From: Mactromeris polynyma
Taxonomy: Eukaryota; Mollusca; Bivalvia; Venerida; Mactridae
Direction: 5' to 3'
Assembly (NCBI GenBank): GCA_032209605.1
Contig: JASFXZ010000028.1
Location: 248,001-312,000 of the forward strand
DNA: 64,000 nucleotides
Shown: positions 48,946 through 61,900 of the stretch, one piece after another
How the letters are laid out: each line of letters opens with the position of its first letter
How positions within the stretch are numbered: the first letter of the stretch is position 1
Translations under genes and position numbers: made by a program
The notes under the pieces: model-generated
The model's input: only the letters and a program-made list of their open reading frames with translations
Told to the model about the DNA's origin: nothing
Databases searched by the model: none

Positions 48946-49989
48946 CTTGGTTAGCAAATGCTGATGTGGACCAATGAAATTTGTCGTTACATACTGTGGT
49001 TTGGCTCCCACTATCGATCTTTGGCGTTGATTCATAGCCGAGGAATGTGTGACACAGGAACCAGCTGCTCACAAAGACTTCCGTAAACAAGAATGTTCAC
49101 ATCCAGCGCCGAAATTTTGTTAATAATTTAGGTTTGTTTTTGCCTACACAAAGTTTCTAATGTTTTCAGTTATAAATTAACTTTTCTTAATCTAACACGA
49201 ACGTGTTTAATCTAAACGACCGTATTTGTTAACGCCATAATTGCGCATGAATTGCAGATCGCTGGTGCATTTCGTACCTAGTAATTTTCGTACCCGACAA
49301 TAGCCTAACGCCAGTAATGATAACATCATGACATACTGATGATAAATCTGTATTGGTTACTTTAACAAAATTCGTCATTAAGCGCTACAGGAATATGTTG
49401 CTGTATCAAACGATGATTCATAGTTCTGTGCATTATAACCGCCCAAGACCAAACTATTATACAAATTTTGAAGTGTTTACCAAATCCCCAGATTTGTTCT
49501 AAGTGTTCACAAAATCACGCCTAATTCAAGTAGTTGCGTTTTTAATGGCGTTCAGTATAGATGATACCTTCTTAGGGTGATGCTTTAAAAAAACGTCTGT
49601 CACCCGATTAGCAGGATAGAATTAACAGTTTGTATCAATTAAGCACATCAACACAATACATTTTCACACCATATCAATTAACAAGTGGGATAGCACTTGG
49701 AAACCTTATCCACCATTTATTTCGCCGCTCCAATTTGCTTACCACTTTTCGACAGCAAAATCATGAAAGTCTCAGTTTTATGATAGGAGCTCGACCGTGG
49801 CTTGCCGAATTATTAGGGCGGCGCTTGCCGCCCCAGTCGTGACGCCACTGCAGTGTGAATGTACATTGTAACTATAGTGGTAATGAAAGCACTGAAGGAG
49901 TGTAGTTCTTCTTCTGGTATTGTTCCAACACATGTTGCATGATTTCCTATGAATCAGTTTGTATTCATGGTTTTTATTTTAGATTGATA
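48946..49989. promoter_or_regulatory. Head-to-head promoter region, ERp29 / TBCCD1
   Basis: The start codons are 1,044 bases apart and face away from each other. An acceptor (ttttattttag) ends at 49981, eight bases before the TBCCD1 ATG, so TBCCD1 has an untranslated first exon somewhere in this gap. A 7-bp GC hairpin lies at 49816-49833. No TATA box is evident. Confidence 0.5.
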
Positions 49990-52900
49990 ATGGCATCTGA
50001 TACAACAGTGAGTTTATGGGTGAAGGCTGAACCTTTCAGTTATGGTGCTTTTCATATTGCTCCCCATCCAAGACTTAATTTTAATGTAAGTATAGTAAAG
50101 TACTCATTCATTGCAAGTTGAACAACTGATATGTGGCACTTATATTATCCTATAACAATGCTTGAAAATGAAATGAATGTTGAATAACTTTACTTAATAG
50201 TTGTCAAGGGGTTGAGTGCCTGACTCCTGATCAGAAGGTTTTGGGTTTGAATCTGGTATTTAGTGAGTTTGAACAAAACACATCACTTTCCCTCAACTAG
50301 GGGAGGTGGCTTGAGTACTGGTAAATTAGCCAGGAAGCAGTCATCAAGAGTGATTGATATAAGTTGTGATGACTTCACAATCGATGAAAAACAACTACGT
50401 TTAAACTAAACTAATATATTTATGAGATTGTCTTTTTATATGATTATGTACTAACTTTGGTGTTTTTTGTAAACTTAATGTCATTAACATTCTTCTTTAT
50501 TACAGAATATTAAGAAGATTGTGATATATGCCAAAAACAAAGGCGATACAGGCTTTCCAAAGCTAAGGTACATGTATATTTACAAAATATTCTTAAGGAA
50601 TCTAGTTTTGAGTATAAGACATTATCATAAAAAGAAAATTAACTAGAAATATCCAACAATCAGAACTCAAGACGTTAATAGATTATTCCGTAAAAATCAG
50701 TGATTTCGAAGCTGTCTAGTGTTATGTTACTATGTCTCTATGATGTGGAGATAATAATAAGAACTACAGAAGTGTTCTAACTACGATTTATTGTACAACT
50801 TTATTCTAAGAGTGTGGGTACCTAACTGGCCCTGTGATAACAAATGCACAGCTTCTTATATGTGATAAGGTAGACAACTCTGGATTACCAGATACATGTA
50901 CTACTACATCTAGGATACGTTGTTCTGAGCACATTTGTAAACTTGAAAGTCTCATTTTGATGTACAGATCATTCATCCATTTATTTCAGTTACTCAGTGT
51001 GGCGTCATATTGCATGTAATAAACTTCACCTATCAGAAGATTTAGCCTGGTTGTAAGTATAGGCATTTTTCAACCAACTTCATAACATCATACCAACATT
51101 TTCTGAGCTTTATTTTAATCCCATTTGCTTCTAATAACATACCTGAACCTTAATTGTACACTGACTACTGAAGGTGTTCCTTATTAGGGGTCATTTTATT
51201 TTAAAATGAAACTAGTGGTTTTGGTTTGCTTAGAAAATATAAAATGTTTCTTGCTTGGATGCTGTTTGGTTATTTAGTTAAATATATTGTATTTTTGCAG
51301 ATATTTTACCACTTGTCATTTGTTGAGTGAAAATACTTCCCATGTTGAGAGACTGGAATGGGACCAAAAATATGCAGCAGCATCTACCACTACTAGAGGT
51401 AAATTTGTATAATTTTTCTACTATAATTTGTTACTCTTATTTCATGCCAAGTTGACTTCATGAATTGCTGCTAGTGCTTAATTTTAGAGAATATACTTTT
51501 TTAGAAATAGAGAAAACAATAATATCCATCAATGACTAAATATCAAATTGTATACATACGCAGTTTTGACTTTCCGCTTTTTGAGAAATTGTGTTCAGGC
51601 TAGTTAGAATGATATCGGGCTAGTGGTCTGAAAAAATTAATGCAAAGACTTATGTTTATTTATTGTTAATTGAATCAGAAGGCCACAATTTAGTTGAATA
51701 TAAATGTTTGTATGATATTTGTGATTTTGTTTTGCCAGCTATAATAAAGCTATTCATAGTCTTCCCCACTTCTAAGGAGAATGCTGTATAGCACTTTATT
51801 TCTGCGGTGCCAAGTTTTGGCGGTTTTTAGAGTTCTCCTTATTGGCGGTGTTTAATTTTGGTACATTTTCCAAATTAACAAATGGGTCACGAAAAGTTAC
51901 ATTAAGTTTAGTTACACTTTTTGGCGAAGTTTAATTTGACAGATTACACCTTGATTGCCAATAGCGCCAAATTAAAAACCATGCCAATATAACCCGCTAT
52001 ACAGTATTGTTCTTGGTCCAGTTCCATTTATCCGTGACAAAATCACGTTTGATTTATATCTATTTACTGCTTGGCACAATGGTTAGTCAAGATTAAATTT
52101 TATTCCTGTATGTTGAAGGTCAAGGTTTTATGGTAGATTCAAAGGGCAGACAGGCAGTGTTTTATGTAGACCATATTGTTATAACCCAGTGAATAATTTT
52201 GAAATCACTTTGCAAAGATGTCCTTTATTTTTTGCAGATGAAATGAAGAACAGAGTAACTATAGGTACATGGAAGTTTGTGCTATTTCTGTACATCCAGC
52301 AACTTCATAAAGTTTCTCTGAAAGCTTCGCTTGTTGCCGGCGATGAGTATCCTTTTATCATCGATACATGATCACATCATTATCGCATCTTGTGATTGGT
52401 TGAGATGCAATAATCATAAGTTGGCTCAGCATTGTGAAGATAAGGAAAGCATTCGTACTGGTCCTGGCACAGTCAATGCTCAACGGTTTCAAAATTCCGG
52501 ATTGTTCCAGAAATCTGTATTCAGAGCCCCAGAAATTGATTTTCAGAATGATACATATCCGATGAGTTTATGGGGGGTAGGAGCGCATTTCCTATTGAAT
52601 GATGGGATTAAGTTTGAATGTATTTTTTTAAAAACACAATACAAACCTATGTGTTCCGCGAACGAGTCCATGGATGAATTCTTTGATTCTATTTGCTTAC
52701 GAATTTCTACAAACAGGACCCCTCACTTAGCTCTGACGATTGAGGATTTGGCTCTGTTGACACCCCTGATATTTCATAAAGTCCAGGAAGTGGTCGTATT
52801 ATAGCTGTTTTACTGTATATTTTGGTATAATTATGTCTTGATTATTATTGCCTTAACTGTGGTTAGATGGCCAACTCGAGCATCGTCTCCTGATCTGGAC

Positions 52901-55900
52901 TCTAGTGGTAGATCTACACCTAGAAATAATAATAAGGTTTGTGATACATTTGTGTAAGATAAGCCTAATTTGACTTTTGAGCTATTCATGTTATTTGGTC
53001 AAGTTGAAGACTAGTCACCTGTGTTTGAGATACGTGGAAAGGTCTGTTGTGATATCTCTGTTGTGTGTGTATCAACAATTGATTCTGGACTGAAATTCTG
53101 GGATAGAGAGGGGGTTACTCACTTGTGTTGTAGTCTATTATGCTCCGTGGTCTACGTATGTAGGTACTTGTGTTTCTTAGTGTCTAAGGTTGAACGTATA
53201 GGCTCCTAATGAATAACTGCCAAGAACGTCAGATCTCTTGCACCGAGATTTGTCGTTAGCCAATCAGAGCCCTTGCTTACCATGACGCGTTGGGCTGCTT
53301 ACGTATCGACGGTCACAACAAAGTCATCAATTTAGGAGTAACATATCTCATTTTTCCTCTTACAAATTTAATTGGCTTGAATGTGTTGTGAAAGACCTCA
53401 GGCATGTACAGGTCAGTTGCATTGGAAATCTAAAAGCTTTACCAGTTTGAATGAATTTTTATTTGTCAAAATAAGGAAAATGTGTCGAAAATTTGGAGTA
53501 TACATGTATGACCAAGTTTTACCAGTCAGAAGGACAGACAGACAGGCAAGCAGACAGTACCTGTCCTAGTTAATTTTTACCTGCCAGGACTAGTGTCTTG
53601 AGGAATGCCTGTATTTCTTCTAAAAGACCAGTAGTAATAACTTCATCAATATGAATACCCATGAAGCATTAAGGCCATAATTGTTTTCAAAAACTGTTTG
53701 TTTGGTATAACCCTACCTACCAATGAAAATGCCCCCTACTCAAAAAACAATGCGAGGGGTCTGAGAAGGAATTTTATTTTAGCAGTGCATTAATAGTTAA
53801 AACTATTATGACCATAAAAACAATATATAAAAAATTGTTACAATGTACCTACCTGCTTAAATGTTGCTGGGTAGGGTTATGCAGACAAACAATTTTTTAA
53901 GGATGGACTTTTTTACTGAGCCCTTTTGGTTGCTGTTTATTTTGATTTTTATATTTGTATATATGTTTACATGTGTATTTTTACAGGTCCTGGATGATCA
54001 TAGTCACGTGGTATTTATGCAAAATAATATACATGAGATTCTGGAACTACTTATAGAGCATGGTAATATATCTGTATATTATACTTCATATCATGTAACA
54101 GTTCAAGTATGGCACACTATTCTTGGTCCATATACAGTTTCCAAGAACTGCTTCACTTGGGTCCGTTTTGCTCCTACTACCTTGTCCCTATCGTATTTGT
54201 TAGATAGTCAAGAGAGCTTGAATGACTAAAGATTAACTTGTTATGTCCCCAGAGCATAAAGTGTTTCCCCGGTCCGCCCGACTATGCAAAAATTGGTTTC
54301 CAATCAATAAATTTTGAAATTATGGATGGATTCTATTCATATAAGACACATAAGCATTGGCTAATAAAATACAGGACAAGCTTAATTACAGTTACAATCC
54401 ATCAATTTTTGTAGGAGTCATGACCCTTTTTCAACTTAAAAAATTGGTTTGCGATCAATAACTCTAGTCTATTGAAAGGATGGATGGATTGCTTTATATT
54501 GGGCACAGAGCATAGGATAATAAAATACAGAACATATTGGAATACAGTTACAATCCACCTGGTTTTGTAGGAGTTGTGGCCCTTTTGTTACTTAAATGTC
54601 CATAACAGGGACCTCCATGTCCTAAGGACACATCTAGTGTCAAGACATGTGTGATGTGACTGTCTTACTTTAGAGTTGATATACTAATGCACAAATTGCA
54701 TCAAGGCCGTCCTTAAAATATTATTTGGTTGTGGTACTGCATTTTGCCAGTTTTAGGGAGGGCAGGCAGATCCATTTTAATATTATTTGTAGACTATTGG
54801 ACAAAAAAACACCACAAAAAGAGGCATACAAATTGGGTCAGCCCAATACGGATCAATTTCTATGGCTCATCAGGGCCCGTATTCAAAAACGTTTTAAGAC
54901 TGAATCTCAGACTTAGACTTTAAAATTGCAAAGATTAGATTTCCAAGCATTTCGTTTTCGTTATATTTAGAGGAATAAATTTTAGCCTGAATATTTCATG
55001 TTACCTACTCTACACTTTTGCCATGTTTTATCAAAATATATTGTGTAACAATAACATGGGAACAAAATAAAAATTTACCATTTTAAAGTCTAAGTCTGAG
55101 ATTCAGTCTTAAAACGTTTGTGAATACGGGCCCTGGATACTGCAAACAAATTATTTGTTATGAATGTCCTCAAAATGTAATGTGGTAAGACTAGAAGTTT
55201 TATATAAATGTTGTGGTATATGATTTCAGATAGCTATGGTATGAACCAGGGGGATCCATGTCTTAACATTTCTGCTATGGAAGCTTTAGGATTTATAATT
55301 GCTGGGTCCGTCGATAGGTGCAAGTAAGTAATAAGTGTTGTAAACCGGTTAGTGTTTCAATGTACGCATGTTCTTAACATTTATTTTCTTTAATTTACTT
55401 GCAGGGTTTATTTCAGATGACAAAGACCATAATGGGAATTTTTGGGAAACTATGAAATTGGGGAAAAAGTCTAGATATTACAGAAAAGTTTAGGAATAAA
55501 AGTAAAGAATGTAGTGGTTAATTAATCGACATTTGCTATTTATATAAACTGCCTGTGGGAGATGTCTCTAACTTTGTCAATTTTTGGCTAAATGGAACTA
55601 AAACTTCTTTTTCAGATTTATTGGGAATTTTTACATTCAAATATGGAAAAGTGAATACTTTTTGGCGTGTAAAATATAGCTGAATAGCAGCTATAAAAAC
55701 AGCTGAACAAATTAACTTGATGCTGAATTTTGTGCATATTTTTTTTTCAAGTAATATTCATTTTTAGTTGATTTTTTTACCAAATCAAACATAATTATGT
55801 ATTTCATATATTTCATTTTGTTAAAATGTACATCTCACAAAGGGTTCTGTTCTGGAGAGATTTCACTGCGCAATTTTAAAACACCATGTGTATTGGTAGT

Positions 55901-58900
55901 TTGTTGAAAATGAAAAAACATTTCAATGAGATATTATCACATGTAATTTGAATGCATTGTCTTGTGTAGTATTATGACGTATTGCTTATTCTATCAACTA
56001 TGTTTATTGTGGTTTTAGAACTCTTCTTCCTCTTCATGATATTGCCATGTTACAAACAGTACAACACAGAAGTGGCTATTCAAAGGTATGTCATTCTTAC
56101 TTTCCTACATTTAGTATGGTATATTCAAAATATAATATATTTGAGTTCATCTCACAAAAGTTGATGTTATAAATGATGTGGTTTGGAAAATATCTTGCAT
56201 TGCACTGTTAATAAAGTCACTATTTCTTCATGTCCAACTTTCATTACGGTTGACAAGTGAGACAAATCGATCAATTACCTTTCTGGTTGTCTGCCCTGAC
56301 CAAAATGACCAGTCTTATCGGTTTTACGACCGATTAATCTGATAAGAGATATGACCCCATGCTGGGAGATACCATAAAATATATCTACACAGTCTTGTAA
56401 TTCAGTGTGGGTGATAAATCCGAATGCAGCGATTATACAAGCTGTTAATTAATATCGAGCACACTTTTAGGGGAGAATTTGGGGGAAATATGACTTTTTA
56501 TAGAAAAGCCTAGAGATAAAATATTGGTGTGGTTAATTTAAGGGCGACAATAAATCGACTTTTAAACTGCAAAGCCAAAAGTATATGTTTTCCCTACTTA
56601 GAAAAAGATTTCCCCTTCAGTAAAATTATAGCATTTTAGCCTTCTAAATTCTCAAATTTGATGATTCATGATGCAAATTCCCCTATCAAAAGGACCTGCC
56701 ATACTCCCCCTAAAACTGAAAAAAATGGCTGGTTTGGTATTATTTTGTCCATGACAATTTGACTGGAGATAATGCATTCAAAATAATTTGCCACTACTTT
56801 AAATTCATGTTGGGAAGCTACCAGGTGTGTTCAGAAGAACAGGTTAGTAGCATTTGGTAAGGCCAAAACAAAAAATAAGTGTGGTTCCCCTTTCCCGCCA
56901 ACCCTAACTTCAAATATCAAAAAAAAAAAAGACTACCTACCTACCCTATTTTTTTCAGGCATGTAACTGGAACCACACTTATTTTTTGGCCTAACATAGG
57001 AGCACTGGTTAGGTCAATCTTAAATAACTGCAATACCATTGAGAAATGGTTTAAAACCCCAGCAGAATTTCATAATATATATTGTTTCTTGGGCAGTTTT
57101 ATTTGCTTGTATAATTTCTTCAAGGTTCCTATCTACATTTCCTATATTTCAGCTGATGAAAAGCTTTTCTTTGCGATTGCTTCAAAATTGGATCAAAGAT
57201 TCACTGGTACAAAATCCATTTGGTATATCGGCCTGTATCGCTAGTGGTCGAAGATTGTCCTGGCCAATGGGAGGTTTGTACATGAGTTGTCTTTCTTTCT
57301 TTATCTTTTTACTCCTTTTCATCGCATGGTAATCATGTTTGCCTAATTTTGCTATGTTGTATTATCTACTCTGGGAAACTTGACTAGTAAAATTTCATAC
57401 TTACAAGACATTCCATTGGCTCAGTTATGAAGGCATCATGAAAAGTTGAACCAATGAAATAACATATTACATTGCCAAGTTTAAGTTAATAGATGTTTCT
57501 GACTTCAATTGAAGAGTATCAGATTGATACAAGCAATTTCATTGGTAAGCAGGTGATTCATTAATATTCATGAAAAAATGAAATTTTGTCCACAATAAAT
57601 GATGTAATGATTACAGAACAAGCACCATGGATTCCGACAATGAATGAGTTTCTATATGCACAAATTGCTTGTTAGTTACGAATATCTTCCTTTTAGATTT
57701 GGAAAACTGAGTATTAAAATTCATTTAAAAACATCTTGGCATATAATAGTCATGTTAAATGTTTAAATTTTAATCTGTAACTTTTGTCAAACCTCTTGTG
57801 AGGACTTCGACGATATTTGTTTCCTTTCGAAATTGTACTGTGCTTTGCAGTACAGTACGTTTGATTTTAGAAACCCTTAATACATGCAATGCTAATAAAT
57901 TATATAAAACATCCACTGGTATATAACTATTTCATTATATGTTTATTCAATCTAGGTGAAGAGAATAAGGAAGCCAAGGAATCCCAGTCAAAGAGAGGAA
58001 GGATTGCTACCAATGCCCACGCTGTACCAAAGGAACATATGAGAGGGTATATATGTATTTATTACTGCATTATGTAGTCCCATCATCTGTCACAATATTG
58101 TGTAGGCTGCATGACTTTTTCCCCCTAGGAAGGATTTGCAAATATCTTGGTATGAAAGTTATTGAGACAACATATTGAATACAATTTTCAGCCATATCAA
58201 GTAAAGGTTATTCAGCCTTGTTGGGTGAAGGTCATCCAGCCATGTTTGTTGAGATCTCAGGTTAAATAGGCTGTTTTGAGAGAGACCATTCTGTTTTGTA
58301 AGCACTTCATTTAGACCTGATCGCATTAAAATATTTTCATCCATCTGCAAAAAAGTGTTACAAGGGGGGCCTAAATTAAAATTAGGTTTGTTTGCCCTTT
58401 ACCGACCGACCCGAGATTTGGCCGCCGACTCAAAACAATTTATTGCAAAATTCGTATTTTTTTTTTTTTTTTTTTTGTCATAAACCCGACTATACACCAT
58501 TATGTTCTTCTTAGTTACAAATTATTTTGTACCCAATGTACCACATGCTGAAATTACCACGCATGAAACAATACATTACGACTAAAACATATAAAAATTT
58601 CCACAATAAAATAAAATATTTTTCCTACCTACCTACCCACCTCTAAAATCTAGGGTCGGTAAAGGGCAAACAAAGACTTTTTTAATTATGGCCGGGTGTA
58701 TGGGAGTCAGTAGAGTCAGTTGATCTATTGCGAAAAAACTGTGGCACAAACTACTATCACACTATAAAGAGATTCCTATAAAAATTGGTATACATGATCC
58801 TCATTAAGTCAAGATGTGCTTAACTACAATTGTCAAGGTCAGCTCAGGCATAACAGAGTTAGTAGAATTTGTTTCCTGTTACAAAGCAATATAGTGAGGG

Positions 58901-61900
58901 TACTATTCCCTATCAGCGACAGTTTGTGACTGTACCTTTATTTATCATTTTAGGAACAAGATTATTATTATGAGTCAAGTTGGAAAACAAACAATTGCAC
59001 GGGTATGTACATTACCTAAATCCATAATATATCAATTTTGGAAGTTTTTCTGCTCTGATATTAAAACGAGCTATACTCAGAGATGTAAGTCTTTCAGGCA
59101 TTCACGGAATTCCAGTTTTTAAATAAGCCAGAGTACTTTTAGAGATGTTACGGACGGATATGGCTTTTATCTAACTTCCAATTCCTAATTGATTTGTAAC
59201 GAAGCCTTTCATTGGTTGATAATGGGACAATAAGCTTAGCAATGGGCATCTTGACTGATCAATTTTCCCATAGTAAAAGCTATAAAACCAAGTAGATACC
59301 TGAAGAGCAACAACTTCTCAACAGCAACCGAAATTTGCACTTCAAATAGGGTGGGTTTTTTTTGGGGGGGTAATTCTGTATAAATCCCTTACAATTGTGT
59401 TAATGTATATATGTATATTTACAGAGTTCCAGTACCTTAGAAAACAGCAGTGTGAAGATACACCGGTGTCATTCTGCATTCCTCTACCTTCTGTCTCCGC
59501 TGAGGTAAGTTCATTGCACACATTAGGCCATCTTTATAAATCTTTTATCTGAGATTGGTCAGAGGTCAAATGTTTTTCAATTTGTTTCTGTGTGCAATGG
59601 GGAAAATGGTGCAAATTATGACCTGTTCAGAGGAGCCACAAAATTAATTACAGATGAATGGTAGGGATATTGTAAAAAGAATTCATGTAAATGAAGTAAT
59701 GCAGTACCAAAATTACAATTAATACACATACATGCCATATTTTCAGACGGTCAATAAGTGAGATTTTCCTCAGCAGGGCCGTTTTTAAGTGCGATTTGGA
59801 AAAATAAGTGAGACTGTAAATTGCGATATTTTTGGGTGCTTGCCTTAATACAGCTTTTTAAACTCATTTTTCAGTATTTTAATATCAAAAGAACCTAATA
59901 TTGCGAAAAACTAATTATCATCATCATAAATGAATATGCAGTCGCCCAACCAATGAAATTTTACTTATATTTGTGACTAAAAGACGCACCAACACTAAAT
60001 TACATTATCCCCACCCAACTGTTTTCTTGGAGGTTCAATTTTACGTGAGGTTTTAATCTAACGGCGTTAGACCGTGAGGAAGCATGAAAATACGTGAGGA
60101 AAGGTCTCACAGCTTGAGATATGGCATGTATGAATATATTAATAGTTCAAAGATATACTGCAAATTGTTCAGTTACATTGTGGAACTAGATGAACAATGT
60201 ATTCATTATGTATAAATTGACACTCGTTGCCCCCAACACTTTCTGAATGATAATGTAGGAATGTAAACACACCTAGAAAAAGCAACGGAAATGGTAATTT
60301 TCTAAGCTTGAAGTTGTTTTCATTCTCGGAGGGAGTTGAGTGTTCTTGTATAAACATTTCAGATCTGTTACAATTGAGAAATGTCGTAACTCTACAATAG
60401 TACTTGGACCTGTGGAAACACACGTATATATGAGCCATTGTGAATCTGTGACGCTAATCGCTTGCTCTAGGATTGTAACTATAAGGTAAAATTTTGTTTC
60501 TCAGTGAATAAAATCATAAGCCTTTCTGTTTCTTTCAGCTTCAATTGGACCTTAATATATTTCCATTAACATTTATAGTCTAAATGTTTGGTTTTGATAT
60601 AGGAAACTGCATGAGCATTTGCATCTACCTGTGACACTTCAAACCCTGTATTTTGTTGAAAACAATCCCCTTTATGACATTGTACTACAGTAGAGGAAAG
60701 CAGTAGCATAGTGGGTAAGGTTTGGGCCGCTGAGCACGTAAGTTGCGTGTTGAAACCCTGCAAGGGTCACAACTTCACCTCTGCCTAAGACACAATTACT
60801 GATTTTCCAGGAAGTTGACCCTAGTGTGATTCAGACAAGCATGATGCTTTCATCACAATTGAGCTTCAGTACAATTGGTATTTATGTATAAAGTATACTT
60901 AAGGTAATGTGATGATAAGGTATTGTCTTGTGTATGTGGCGTTCCCCGTAGTTACGTATTCTCTCTGTTTTAATTACAGTCGGACCTCATTCATTCAAAT
61001 TCATCGAATCCGAAATTTTATTTAGAATGATACAGGGTTTTGAATAGTCTATTTCATTTCGACATGCTTAAGAAGATACATTGGGACCTGATATTTAGTT
61101 CGGATGATACCAAGTATTCGGATAGAAGGTTGTTGAATAACTGTATTTTATTGAATTGATGTTTCAGTTGCTGTACGTTATGTACCATACATCTGTTGAC
61201 GCCCAACCCTCCTGTAATACTGAGTGGTAATGATTCCATTCTTGTGGCACCCTACCATACATACTACCCAAAACTGGAAGAACACATGGCAGAAGTTGGC
61301 ATTGGTAAGTTTAAATCTTATCACTTTTAAGTGAAATGATCGTAACTGCCCTTTTGTTCTTAATTTTGGCTGTTTGTTTGCCACACATACCCAAACTGTC
61401 CCTCACAAATTGGTATGACTCTCTTTCACTCTACTTTCTTTTTTTGCCTTTGTCTGATAGTATCTTAGAGACATCTTAAAAGGATTTGTTCCAATTCAGA
61501 ATCTGTGGAAAGGGGGGTATTTCGAGCAAACTAATTTGTTCAAGGGTTGCCTCAAATTAGTAGGATTTTCTGTAGCTTTCAAATCTGTATAATTTCTGTC
61601 CATATTAAAAGGAAATAAAAGAGTTAGGACTGTTTTGTTTATTGCTGTTAGGCCATAATTAAAAAAGTCTTTGTTTGCCCTTTACCGACCCTAGATTTTA
61701 GAGGTGGGTAGGTAGGTAGGAAAAATAGTTAATTTTTTTGTGGAAATTTTAATACGTTTTAGTCGAAATGTATTGTTCGTGTGTGGTAATTTCGGCATGT
61801 GGTACATTAGGTGGGCGTGTACAGTAAAATGATTGTAAATATTAAAAAAGATATGATTAAATGACATGTGGTTGTCAAAAACATGGTTAACATACGCTCG

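Noticed and set aside
49630..49842. 70-codon frame as a TBCCD1 first coding exon
   Set aside because: The strong Met at 49990 right after a splice acceptor fits the family N-terminus, and this frame does not splice to it.
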